From Torymus aiolomorphi (Eukaryota > Arthropoda > Insecta > Hymenoptera > Torymidae), in assembly GCA_036365515.1 (NCBI GenBank), contig CM070874.1, positions 41,663,083-41,727,082 on the forward strand: a stretch of 64,000 nucleotides of DNA. Reading direction: 5' to 3'. Positions 43,728-54,603 of the stretch are shown here, one piece after another. Every line of letters begins with the position of its first letter. Position 1 is the stretch's first letter. Position numbers and translations under genes: made by a program. The notes below the pieces were generated by a model. It had not been told where the DNA came from. It worked only from the letters and a program-made list of their open reading frames with translations, and did no database searches.

Positions 43728-44568
43728 TTTATGTAAAGGGAGTAGAAAGAAAGCAGATGCTACTTCATTGAAAACGAAAAATTCTAAAAACTTAAATTCT
43801 GATTTAATTACTGATCATATTACAAAGGATATTCATAGACTTCCTAAGTTTGACGTTATTCCAAAACAAAGTTTTGATGAACCTAAGTTTCAATCAAATT
43901 GCATATTACCAAATTACATTAAAACTAGAATCAAAGATTTAAACAATGATAATATTTCTAAAATTTTTGAATCATCATCTTCAAATATTAAATCCGAACC
44001 CTCGGAGGTCGAATTAAAATCCAATAATTCAAATCATAAATGTCAAATGACAGAAAGTTCAAATCATCCTGGAAAAGACAATATAATACTTTATGTAGAA
44101 AATAACGGTAACTCAGACAATGATAATACTTTAAAACTAATTAAATGTAATAAAATAGAACTTAAACAAAATTTAAATATAGCTGATAATTTAATTGTAA
44201 AACCACAAATTAAGAGTAATACTAATAAGAAATTATATTCCAAATCAACTATTCTAATTCAAGCTCTAAACTATTTCAAAAATTTCAAAACCCAAAATAG
44301 ATTTTCGGTTAATTTAAAATTTAGAAATCTCAAATCGCAGTTCAATATTTATTCTAATATTAAGATATTCATTTCCAAATTTATGTTTGATTTTAATCTA
44401 AAAAGCCCTAATGTCAAGTTAATTAATCATAATTCTACCAAATTAAACCATTGTCAAAATAGAAATTTGATACATTGCAATGTTATAATTAATGACATAT
44501 TACAAAATTTATTAAAGCATGAGTTCAATACAGAGATCAACTTTAATTTAAAACTATTATCAATTTAA
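43717..44568 (+). CDS. Asn/Lys-rich protein of unknown function
   Basis: 283 aa in the +1 frame, overlapping the preceding ORF by 11 bp. Low complexity with many N, K, S and I. No protease, RT or other motif was recognised. It could be the C-terminal continuation of the Gag-like protein after a frameshift. The first Met codon shown (near MVSNLCK) may not be the start. Confidence 0.4.
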   Translation: MVSNLCKGSRKKADATSLKTKNSKNLNSDLITDHITKDIHRLPKFDVIPKQSFDEPKFQSNCILPNYIKTRIKDLNNDNISKIFESSSSNIKSEPSEVELKSNNSNHKCQMTESSNHPGKDNIILYVENNGNSDNDNTLKLIKCNKIELKQNLNIADNLIVKPQIKSNTNKKLYSKSTILIQALNYFKNFKTQNRFSVNLKFRNLKSQFNIYSNIKIFISKFMFDFNLKSPNVKLINHNSTKLNHCQNRNLIHCNVIINDILQNLLKHEFNTEINFNLKLLSI

Positions 44569-45237
44569 TACAAGAAATTGCTTTTCTTCTTCGAATTGTC
44601 CAATGAATATAAGAATCAGCAAGTAATACAGACTAAGGTGAAACAGCCAATAGTGGGCCAATTTAGGATTCTAGTAGATACACTGTTTTCACAGAGATAT
44701 GTTTATTATTTTTTTAGTTCTTCCAAATTCATAACTTTTTAAATCAAAACAAATCATGTAATTGAATAACTTAGATTTTAAAAATTATTTTAGAATTTTT
44801 ACTTTTATGATTTAAGTTCATATATATTAAATTATTATTAATATTTATTACTGCCCCGGTATAGAGCGCACTTTTTGCGTTGTCCCAGTAATGGCTATTT
44901 AACCCTATAATTTTCTTTTCAAATTTATTTTCAATTTTATTTTTATTTGTTTTTATTTTCAAAACAAGTCCATCAAAATTTTAATAGTATTTTCTCTGTT
45001 CACAGATTAATAAAGAAAAGAAATATTTATGTATACTTATCAAATTTAACAGCAACTTTTAATTAACATCATCAATCTACCACGCAAAGACTCCGAAGAA
45101 TGTTAGAATTTCAACCAACAGCTCAAAGTTACTCAACCATACATACAATTTCTGCAAGTTCTACAAAATAAAAATGCGTTTACATAAAATCATCTAATAT
45201 TGTACATAGCTCTGAAAAATTGCGTGCGATATTTATA
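44569..45237. other. Remnant internal sequence before the DD41D insertion
   Basis: No RT, integrase or other Pol motif on either strand. AT-rich, ending at TA. Confidence 0.5.
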
Positions 45238-45987
45238 CAGCGTGTCCAAAAAGTCTGGAAACACCCAAATAATTTCTCAGCTGAATTACTATTGGAAAAT
45301 GTTAAGTTCGCCTTTGTAGTAATTTTTTACGAGGAATCCAATGGTGACCTTGGATTCGACCTTGGACCTCATTTTTGAGGTTATTTCAAGGTCAACCTCA
45401 TTTTTTTAAATGGTAACCCCTATTTTTTATAGCGGAATCTGAAAGAGCGGAAAATTTTACGTCCGGATATGTATTAAGGTATGAGGTTGAGGTTACCCCC
45501 AGAGGTCAAATTGAGGTCAAAGTATGATTTCTTAAAAATTTCGCGAGTTCAGTGGTAAAACAAAACAAACAAAGGTAAGGTTTGGTAAGTTCGAACGAAG
45601 ACTTGAAGGTGACCTCTGATTCGACCTTGAACCTCATTTTGAGCCTCATTTTTGAGGTTATTTCGAGGTCAAGCTCATTTTTTTAAATGGTAAGCCCTAT
45701 TTTTTTAGCGGAATCGGAAAGAGTGTGAAACTTTACGTCCAAACATGTACTCAGAACATAGTTCAAGAAGGACCTTGACGTTCATTTGAAGGTCATTTAA
45801 ACTTAATGACGGTCTGATCTTGTGTAAACTTTTTATCACACTGAGCGAGGTTAATTCTTTAGTAGTTTTCAACGAGAAATCTAATGGTGACCTTGACATT
45901 GTCCTTAAAAGTCAGGTCAAGTTCAATTTTTTACATTTAGCGTTACCCAGGAACAACGACGTGGACGTAGTAAAATCTGTTCCCTTT

Positions 45988-46187
45988 GGGGTGCTTGATT
46001 TACGTGAGTCCCCTTGCCTCTCACGATGGGGTGCTTGATTTACGTGAGTCCCCTTGCCTCTCACGATGGGGCGCTTGATTTACGTGAGTCCCCTTGCCTC
46101 TCACGATGGGGTGCTTGATTTACGTGAGTCCCCTTGCCTCTCACGATGGGGCGCTTGATTTACGTGAGTCCCCTTGCCTCTCACATT
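45988..46187. repeat. Five 40-bp tandem repeats beside the transposase stop
   Basis: Units begin at 45988, 46028, 46068, 46108 and 46148 with GGGGTGCTTGATTTACGTGA followed by GTCCCCTTGCCTCTCACGAT. Preceded by CAACGACGTGGACGTAGTA. A related 42-bp array occurs in the second DD41D element. Confidence 0.92.
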
Positions 46188-46212
46188 TGATTTTTTTAAA
46201 CAGTATAACATC

Positions 46213-47289
46213 TTATTTCAAGTGCTCGAATTGTTCTCCATTCATTTCTTGACAGTAACCTAATCGATGATAGAAAGCACCAACAGCATTTTCAATCATT
46301 TCAGTAGGAATGAGAGCTGATTCATCAATGATCCTTTCACGTAATTCATCTAAGTTTAAGGGTTTTGTTTTGAATACACGATCCTTCAGATAACCCCAAT
46401 AGAAATAATCTAGAGGCGTTAAATCGGGGGACCTAGCTGGCCATTCAATTGCACCTCTTCGTCCTATCCATCGATTAATGAATACTGTATCTAAGTATGT
46501 GCGAACGTTTCGTGCATAATGAGCTGCTGCACCGTCCTGTTGATACCATGTGTTATTAAAGTCCTCTCCAGCTATTTCTCTTATAGCAGGAACAATTTGA
46601 TTCCGCAACATAGTTTCATACTTTTCTGCATTTAAATTGCCATCAATAAAACATGGTCCTATAATCCTATTATTTAATATTCCAGCCCAGACATTTAATT
46701 TTTGTGGATATTGTGACTTGGCTTCTCTTGCCCAATGAGGGTTTTCAACTGCCCAATATCTACAGTTATGCCTATTTACGCTTGAGTCAAGTTGAAATGT
46801 AGCTTCATCTGAGAAGACTATATTTGATGGAAAATTTGGATTTTGTACGATGCGTGCCATCATATCATCACAGAATTCAACGCGACGATCGAAATCATCT
46901 TCATTTAACTTGTGTATTAGCGTTACTTTAAATGGATGGAACTTCTCTCTCTTTAGTATGTTATGAATAGATGATTTACTTATTTCGTGCACTTGAGCAG
47001 CTCTACGAACGGAAGTATGCGGATCTTCGGTGAATGTTAACACAACATCTAAAGATTTCTCTTCGTTACCTGCTGACATTGGTCTGCCTGATCGAGGTAA
47101 ATCGCTGATAGTGCCGGTATTTTCAAACCTTCTAACAGTTTTTTGAACTGTTGAAAATGATAGTGAAGTTCCACCAACCCTAAATGAAGCATTAAAAATA
47201 TCTCTTACGGCCCTATAAGATCGCTGCATGTGTCCCCAACCTCTCATCATGAGAATTGTTATTCTTTCTCTATCAGTGAGTTTGTTCAT
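46213..47289 (-). CDS. DD41D-type Tc1/mariner transposase
   Basis: 358 aa from ATG. An N-terminal paired-like helix-turn-helix region (ERITILMMRGWGHMQRSY to GRPMSAG, and RRAAQVHEISKSSIHNIL) binds the inverted repeats. The DDE/D catalytic core has IVFSDEATF (first D), WYQQDGAAAHY (second D) and SPDLTPLDYFYWGYLKDRV, where the third D stands 41 residues after the second. This spacing marks the DD41D group. Full length, no stop or frameshift, so possibly functional. C-terminus EMNGEQFEHLK. Confidence 0.92.
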   Translation of the reverse strand: MNKLTDRERITILMMRGWGHMQRSYRAVRDIFNASFRVGGTSLSFSTVQKTVRRFENTGTISDLPRSGRPMSAGNEEKSLDVVLTFTEDPHTSVRRAAQVHEISKSSIHNILKREKFHPFKVTLIHKLNEDDFDRRVEFCDDMMARIVQNPNFPSNIVFSDEATFQLDSSVNRHNCRYWAVENPHWAREAKSQYPQKLNVWAGILNNRIIGPCFIDGNLNAEKYETMLRNQIVPAIREIAGEDFNNTWYQQDGAAAHYARNVRTYLDTVFINRWIGRRGAIEWPARSPDLTPLDYFYWGYLKDRVFKTKPLNLDELRERIIDESALIPTEMIENAVGAFYHRLGYCQEMNGEQFEHLK

Positions 47290-47506
47290 TTTTATTACTC
47301 TTCGTAGTAGACCTTATCCAAAAATACTTTATGAGTTGAAAATAAAAAGAACTTTTAATTTTCAAAAAATATGTTTGAAAGATGACCAACCCTTTTCTGT
47401 GGTGGTTATGGAATGAATAATAGTTTATTGTCACTCTAACCATACGAAAAATAACAAGTAACAATGTTCAATATTTAAACGCTTCAAAAAATTTTACAAT
47501 GAATCA

Positions 47507-47593
47507 GCTCTCATTCCTACTGAAATGATCAAAAATACTGTTGGTGTTTTCGATCATCGATTAGGTTACTATCAAAAAGTGGATGGAAAATAA
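47507..47593 (+). pseudogene. Inverted transposase C-terminal fragment
   Basis: Reads NESALIPTEMIKNTVGVFDH and RLGYYQKVDGK on the plus strand, close to the end of the main transposase, which is on the minus strand. It extends the inverted-repeat similarity past the 600-bp arms. About 75% identical to the main gene, so older than simple copying of this insertion. Confidence 0.8.
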
Positions 47594-48313
47594 TTCGAGC
47601 ACTTGAAATAAGATGTTAGACTGTTTAAAAAAATTAAAAAGTTTACACAAGATCAGACCGTCATTAAGTTTAAATGACCTTCAAATGAACGTCAAGGTCC
47701 TTCTTGAACTATGTTCTGAGTACATGTTTGGACGTAAAGTTTCACACTCTTTCCGATTCCGCTAAAAAATAGGGGTTACCATTTAAAAAATGAGGTTGAC
47801 CTCGAAATAACCTCAAAAATGAGGCTCAAAATGAGGTTCAAGGTCGAATCAGAGGTCACCTTCAAGTCTTCGTTCGAACTTACCAAACCTTACCTTTGTT
47901 TGTTTTGTTTTACCACTGAACTCGCGAAATTTTTAAGAAATCATACTTTGACCTCAATTTGACCTCTGGGGGCAACCTCAACCTCATACCTTAATACATA
48001 TCCGGACGTAAAATTTTCCGCTCTTTCAGATTCCGCTACAAAAAATAGGGGTTACCATTTAAAAAAATGAGGTTGACCTTGAAATAACCTCAAAAATGAG
48101 GTCCAAGGTCGAATCCAAGGTCACCATTGGATTCCTCGTAAAAAATTACTACAAAGGCGACCTTAACATTTTCCAATAGTAATTCAGCTGAGAAATTATT
48201 TGGGTGTTTCCAGACTTTTTGGACATGCTGTATAAATCTATATACATAAATGTAGGTTAAAATAAATGCAGTTACTTGTTCAAGTTAAAAGGAAAAAAAA
48301 ATCACTTCTAGTG

Positions 48314-48317
<4 letters not shown>

Positions 48318-48402
<85 letters not shown>
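48318..48402. repeat. (TA)n microsatellite
   Basis: About 85 bp of TA, 88 bp past the DD41D insertion. Confidence 0.95.
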
Positions 48403-48406
<4 letters not shown>

Positions 48407-48931
48407 CATCTGGGACGCATTTTGAGGATTATATAGGTCATATATACCGAATTTTGAGGATTTTGTAGGCATTTTGAGGAGTCTCCTCAAAAGTCCAAAG
48501 CACTCGAGAGGCATTTTGAGAATTTTTCAGCGGTTTCCACAATAGTGTGTTAATACATCGATTTCGGAAATTCCGTGATATTTTTCCGTAAAAGCGGGCG
48601 CCGCAGGCGTCGTGGTGTTAGTCAATAACCTTAGGGTCAGTATTTCTTTAGTCACGCGCTTGTTTATTGGTTGTTTATAACAATGTTTATATTTGTGTCA
48701 CCACTATTGTACAAATTCTTTATGAAATCCTCAAAATACCGTCCAATGATATTTATATATATATATTATTATTTTTGAGTAATTTAAAAATAATATATTT
48801 ATGAACATTTAATTACAAATTTGTTTAACGAAATACTTCCCAGTTAAGTAAGTCACAACGAAAATAAATAGAATTGTTTTATTTTTTTTTTCCAAATTGA
48901 ACTTAAACGCATTTTCTAATTTACTATTCAT
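48403..48931. other. Non-coding stretch before the envelope-like gene
   Basis: CATTTTGAGGA recurs around 48418-48500. GGGCGCCGCAGGCGTC near 48597 is a short stem. No coding. Confidence 0.4.
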
Positions 48932-49204
48932 ATGACAACTAATGTTTGTGGTTACAAGTTAACAAAAACAGAACACCCAAAATTATTAGTTTTCGAAACA
49001 GGGAAAGGGATATTCTTCGTCAGAAAAAGTAAGGTATCAGTCGAAAACCTAGACATATTCGCGTATGTAAATTCGAAGTTCGTATTTGTAGAAAAACATA
49101 TAAAAACTCAAATTAAACGTCTGTATGAAGACATTTTGACCCAAAGATGCAAAGAGGAACGCCGTATCCTAGAGAACGCTCTAACAATTGCATCTGTCAC
49201 CTGA
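48932..49204 (+). pseudogene. Envelope-like glycoprotein, upstream fragment
   Basis: 90 aa from ATG; its end (RLYEDILTQRC and following) leads directly into the next frame at 49188, so one indel near 49190-49203 breaks the gene. There is no signal peptide, and most of the expected ectodomain before it is missing. It lies at the env position just before the 3' LTR. Confidence 0.55.
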
Positions 49205-50177
49205 TCAATTTGCATACAATTTAATGCAAGGACCAGGTTATATGGCAATAACTGCTGGGGAAGTAGTGCATGTAATCAAGTGCCTCCCCGTAGAAGTGAA
49301 AGTTGACCACGGAGAAAAATGTTATGAAGAATTAGCAATTACGTGGAATAATAAAACTATGTTCCTCACTCCGAAAACCCATATCCTAAAATCAAGAGGA
49401 ACCCAGATAGAATGCAATGGGCTATTATCAACCTATTATCAAATAAATGAGAACTGGTATAAGGTTTTGCCCAAATTAACGGAAGCAAAGAACCCAACAG
49501 TTTTACGCCCCATCACCCAAGCTACCTGGAAGTACAATGACCCAGCATCTCTAGCAACTAGTGGGATTTATATAGAAAAAGATTTAGATCAACTTAGGGA
49601 TCGAATAATGTTCCCTATGGATCAGCCAGCCTTGCTTAACGATGTGGCTCGAGAAATACATGGATATGTCATCACTGACAATGAAGGAGTTATCTCTAGA
49701 TTAATTAACGAGAACACAATGGAGAAGATAATCTCAAATACGTGGAACAGCCTGTTCACGAAATTCACAACTTTCGGATCCATAAGCGCTGGAATCTTCA
49801 CCGTCATAATAGCCATCCAAGGAATTAAAATGATTTTTGGAGTTTTCCTAAAGGGATATGCACTTCACCGCATTTATGGATGGTCAGCCCATCTGTTATC
49901 TGCCCTCTGGGAATCCCTCGCTACATTGTTCATATCTCTCGGACAAGAGAGGTATCAACAGGCAGAAGCAAACAACCACGACGAAGAGGTGCCTCCAACA
50001 TATCAGGAAGAGAGATACGTCTATGCTCCAACACCATCTTTTCCAGTTAGACCATCGCATACTACCAGTGTACCACATCCTAAAGTAGTACCCAAAGCTA
50101 CTTACGTGGTGGTTAATGAAAATTCACATGCTGTGGGGATACAAAACAACAGAGAACCTGTCCGATTTGCATTTTAA
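49188..50177 (+). pseudogene. Envelope-like glycoprotein, main part
   Basis: 329 aa, first codon TTG inside an older frame. It has cysteine-containing ectodomain sequence (GPGYMAITAGEVVHVIKC), a putative membrane segment near residues 197-220 (FGSISAGIFTVIIAIQGIKM), a second hydrophobic stretch and a charged cytoplasmic-like tail with PPTYQEERY. Overall it resembles the glycoproteins of chuvirus-like viruses, known to have been captured by arthropod LTR elements (recognised by eye, unproven). Broken by a frameshift and short at the N-terminus. Confidence 0.55.
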
Positions 50178-50265
50178 ATTCACTGCAGTATTGATCAGGA
50201 GTCGGAGAGTAATTCGAGAGTGTAGATTACTAGAGTTGCTTTTTACAACTCTTAGTAATCCTTTT

Positions 50266-50275
50266 AGGGTGGGGG
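50266..50275 (+). promoter_or_regulatory. Polypurine tract
   Basis: AGGGTGGGGG directly before the 3' LTR. Confidence 0.8.
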
Positions 50276-50968
50276 TGTAACGTCTGATGGTCTTCTCGAC
50301 CACCTACGTTGAATCCTCTTAACATCTGCTTTAAAAAAAAAAAGGGGGGGGGGGAAATATACCTTTCTTCCAAACAGTCCAAAAGAATTCTCGTATTCGA
50401 AACATTGGTCCGCACAAAGTAACGGTCAGATTTTATGTCATGCAGATGCAAGACACTGCATTCCGATCCTTTCCCACGAAATAAGATTTAAAAAAACAGA
50501 ACACCATGCAAGTGGAAACTTTCATCAAGAGCGAAAGCATTTCCTCCTATGTGAAAAAAAAGGGAAAAATTTTACGACCTTATCCCGAAAGGCAGGCCAC
50601 CCGAGCTGTGCACATGCGCGCCTACGCGTCGCCGAAAAGCCATAAAATTTCGACCGTTGCAACTTCCTTCGACTTTACATATACCTAATTTTATTTTTAC
50701 ATTTTAACTTGTAGTTATTAACTTATGTTAATTTAAATTTTTCTGATTACGCTGATCTAAATTTTACGAAAATAGGCCTGGTAGAAGTAAAGATAATTAA
50801 ATAAAACACCTCACAACAACTTCATTTTAGTAATAAATAATAAACAAACTCATAAATAAAATGAAAAATAAGAATATAATGATATTTGTGTACTTTAATT
50901 AAAATCGTTGTAAAACCACGTTACACACTCTTTTACATATACTATTTATAAAAGTTTACTAAAATATA

Positions 50969-51004
<36 letters not shown>

Positions 51005-52228
51005 ATGCAAGATGTATTCGCGAATTTATTCTGATACATATGTATTAACTGCATCTCTTACACATATATAAACACATAGAGTATTGCAAAAATGAAGCAG
51101 GTTCTTTACTTTCTTCTACTATACAACGAGGATAACTGACAACAATAATAAATAATAGGTTCTGTAACTCGTAAAGTGTAATATATTGCAACGGTACATA
51201 AAAATTTAGTTATAAATAACAATTCTTATACAAGCGTCTTGCCAGAATAATTTAGTTTAATTTATAAAATCTGTTCCTATATAAAGGAATAAATAAAAAT
51301 TGTCACTTCGTTATATTTTTGACACTATTATTAATTTTTAAGTTAGTTTTAAGCTTATAAATGTACAAATAATATGTATTTTCTACTCAATAGTTAATTA
51401 GATTTTAAACCACGTATTTTTGAAATATTAAAATATTAAGTGTGTGCAAATTTGTACAACAAAATTAGATTTAATTAGAAAATAAGTCATTTGTTAAGTT
51501 CTTATACAATAATTAACATTATATAATAAATAGTTGACCGAATTTTTATGTAAACGATGTATTGAACATTAATGAAAATAGGTGCAGAAACACCACATGT
51601 AACGTCATCTCTGTGAAACGGTCGAAACTATAGCCGAAAACTGGGGGATGCTCCTTTCCCCCACGCAGCTAATTAGCCGCGTCAAAGGGCCTTAGGCCCA
51701 CCCTTATTTTTCCACCCATACTTGTGCGACCAGTCAACTGTCTCCAAAAATCTTTGTAAACTCCCCCACGGAGAGTACCCCCAAACCGTACTTGGCGAGG
51801 GAGGGAAGAGGGAGAAAACCGAACTAAGCTTTTCCCTCGTCCCTCCGCCGTCAGTTAGTTCCTCGCCACCATCGGACTCGACCAGCCACCAGCACACCAC
51901 TTGTAACCCAGGGAGGGAAACTCTGAATAAACCTAAGTGTAAGTCAAAAAATTGTCTTCGAATTTCATTTCTTCTCTCCAATCTTTTCTCAACTTAGTCT
52001 TTCACATATACCCACTTACGAGGAGCGTTCAGATCGTTCTGTGCCGAATGGGCAGAGCTGGAATCGCTTGTCTCCTCAAACATATTAACCTTTTTTTGTC
52101 CCTCCCTCCTTCAGTGATAAGTTCAAATAAAACGTTTGTAAGACTTGGCCATCCTTAGCTCTTGGTTTACTCCAGGCTAAAAAAGGCAAAGTGGTTAATA
52201 GTATCGACGGCCTTGACTGGACGTCACA
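50276..52228 (+). repeat. 3' LTR
   Basis: 1,953 bp; matches the 5' LTR over nearly its full length apart from the TA tract, with scattered substitutions of about 1-2%. TSD-like TTTT follows. Confidence 0.9.
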
Positions 52229-52319
52229 TTTTCATTCTTTCCTAAATCACACTCGAAATGCGCGATTTTCTACACGGCTTTCAGGCATGAAAAAGGCCCA
52301 TTTCATGTACGTGTTGAAA

Positions 52320-52520
52320 AAAATTCTTGGCGATCTCAAAAACTGATGAATTAGAATTTCTTTTGCAATTTTACAGGACAACTAGGGGTAGTAAGGAGGG
52401 ACAACTAGGGGTAGTAAGTTTCGCGGTGCTTTCAGCGTTAACAACTTCTTTTGAAGCTATTCTTATATGCTACAAATTGTATTCCAATAATAAAATTATT
52501 GTTGATTTTAAAAACGGCTG
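52320..52520. repeat. Dispersed repeat, second locus
   Basis: GGCGATCTCAAAAACTGATG, ACAACTAGGGGTAGTAAG (twice, 24 bp apart) and AAATTGTATTCCAATAATAA match 34590-34810 in order. Confidence 0.65.
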
Positions 52521-53535
52521 AACTACAATTTTTTCTTTTCTTGCCACGACAAAACGGGGTGTTAGGTAATTTTTTTGTTTATTTTCTTGCATTTTTCTCT
52601 GTTTTTCATATCATTTTTGATGCTTGAAAAATTATCTGATTATCTTATTATAGCATAACGAAATTTTGTGCAAAACACCAAAAACAAAATAGTACGCGGG
52701 TAGCGCGTTTGGATTTTGTTAGTTGTTACTAAATAGGATAATTAAAGCTCCAATTTCGATATTTTGTGCACCTTCTTACTTTTTTTTTACAATAGATATT
52801 TTTACTACTTAACCTTAAAAATGATAAATTGGCAATCAAAAGAAAAGAGTTATGTTCGTTACGTGTACAAATTATCATTAAAAGTTTAGGGTTACAGTTA
52901 GTAAATATTTTCTGCGACTAAGAATTTTGTGATTGTAGTAGCTTTTTACAGTTTACGATAATTTTGCTACATACAAAGCATGGATAAAGTACAATTAAAA
53001 AAAAAATAATATTTTAAATTCAATATTCAAATTTTATATGCCCATATCGACACCCCGTACGAAGTTCAAAACCTCTGACGAAGATAAGCACAGTTAAAAA
53101 CTTCTGCCGAAGACTAGCATAGCTGCATAGCTCAAAATCTTTGACGAAAAAAAAAACACAACTCGCTGCGCTCGGATGGAAAAAAGCATATTAGAAACAT
53201 TGCTATAATCAAATCATAAACACTTGCAATAAGCAAATCATAAGCAATTTGAAAAAAGATTACAAAAATGTTAACCTCAATTATTTTTGAAATTTATTGA
53301 CCAATCCTATTGCCTAAAGAACTCATCCGAAAGGTATCTAAAATTTACTCCCACAACAAATTTCAAAGTGATTAACACAATTGTATTCTTTAGTAATACA
53401 GCGTCAAAAAAAACCTGTATTTTACTTTTTTTTCTTAAAAAATAATCAAAAAAAGAAACAAGATTTTAGTAAATTATAGTATTGCACATTTGATATAAGC
53501 AAAAAAATGTTCATGTCAATATCATTTTTTAATTT
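52521..53535. other. Non-coding stretch
   Basis: AT-rich. Includes AAAATAGTACGCGGGTAGCG at 52687 (module boundary type), ACTCGCTGCGCTCGG near 53162, and the third copy of the 36.7-kb repeat at 53270-53400. No gene. Confidence 0.45.
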
Positions 53536-53537
53536 CG

Positions 53538-53595
<58 letters not shown>

Positions 53596-53633
53596 GAGAG
53601 AAAGAGAAAGAGAGAGAGAGAGAGAGGGGGGGG
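53536..53633. repeat. (GA)n microsatellite
   Basis: GAGA tract of about 95 bp ending in a G-run, at the 3' end of the GC-rich non-LTR element. Confidence 0.95.
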
Positions 53634-54117
53634 GATATTTGATATTTGGTCTTTATTTGACGCCATGGGGTTAGACCCCGTCTGGCGCTTAGGTGAAAAC
53701 TACATAAAAGTAACAAATAAGATAAAGATAAGTAATACTGAATAACAAAAAATAAAATATAAATATAAATTGTAAAAAGAAAAACAAATAAAAAATAAAT
53801 TGCGGAAGAAAAACAAAGTAACGCACTAACAAAAGATGGAGTTATGGAATTAGGCGCGAACAAAAAATGGACTAGGCGTTGAGAATGCGTGTAGATAGTA
53901 TTAGTGAGGTAAAAGTAAGAGTAAAGGTAAAGGCGCGGGTGGCTGGTGAATTTTAGTCGGCATGAACTGAGCGATAATGGGGGGTGAGAAGCGTGATATG
54001 CGGAGGAAGAGAGAAAACTGAAAAGGGGGGGATGGATGAGTTGAATGACAATGAGTATGCAGATGGGTTAGAATGGGGGTGGACGATAGTAACTCACACA
54101 GGTGATTGGCCGTACAA

Positions 54118-54603
54118 TCAAAGGTGAGGCCTCGGAGCAGCTAACGGAGGTGGCAGAGGGTAGCGCATGCGAGTCGGGAGGCCCTCATTAAGAACACGCA
54201 GGTTCCAGTCAGCGATGTCGCGTCGAAAGTGGGCGTCGCGTAAGGTCAGCTTGAACGAGGCGATACGTGAGGGGGAAAAGTCGACGAAGTGAATGGAGTT
54301 GAGCAGGTCCATGGCTTCCAGAGCAAATGAATGCTTGTATGCCTCCGTGCGTCTGGGGGGAGGTTCGAATGGCTGGGGTGGGCGTCGGTCAGAGCGGCGT
54401 AGGTCGAGATCAACGTGGACTCGGCAGTTAAACCTTGTAGCGAGGTACTGCAGGTGCCCGTTCGCCACTACCTTGAAGGCCTGGAGGCCGATGGCGTATT
54501 CGCGCCTTCGCGCGGCCGAGAGCCAGCCGAGAGCGAGTCGGTGTGGCGTGACGTGGCAGCAGCGCGGCAGGTTGCCAACAGCGAAACGGACGCAGGCGTT
54601 CAT
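54118..54603 (-). pseudogene. CR1/L2-type ORF2, C-terminal region
   Basis: Continues the RT product after a frameshift at about 54600. AVGNLPRCCHVTPHRLALGW, a helical stretch, then the Arg-rich NSIHFVDFSPSRIASFKLTL. Typical of the region past the RT thumb in CR1-like proteins. Ends at a stop, followed by the 3' UTR. Confidence 0.7.

Larger units (their letters stand above)
45238..48230 (-). mobile_element. Tc1/mariner DD41D transposon, apparently intact
   Basis: 2,993 bp, flanked by TA. Ends CAGCGTGTCCAAAAAGTC and GACTTTTTGGACATGCTG; inverted arms of about 600 bp (45238-45838 and 47637-48230) are well conserved. It encodes a full transposase (46213-47289). The right arm also holds an inverted piece of the transposase end (47507-47593). 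Inserted in the LTR element. Confidence 0.9.

Noticed and set aside
44771..44962. 63-aa Lys/Asn-rich minus-strand frame
   Set aside because: Low complexity, no motif, inside the remnant of the LTR element.
53522..53863. Ser/Leu-rich open frame
   Set aside because: Translation of the GA microsatellite.
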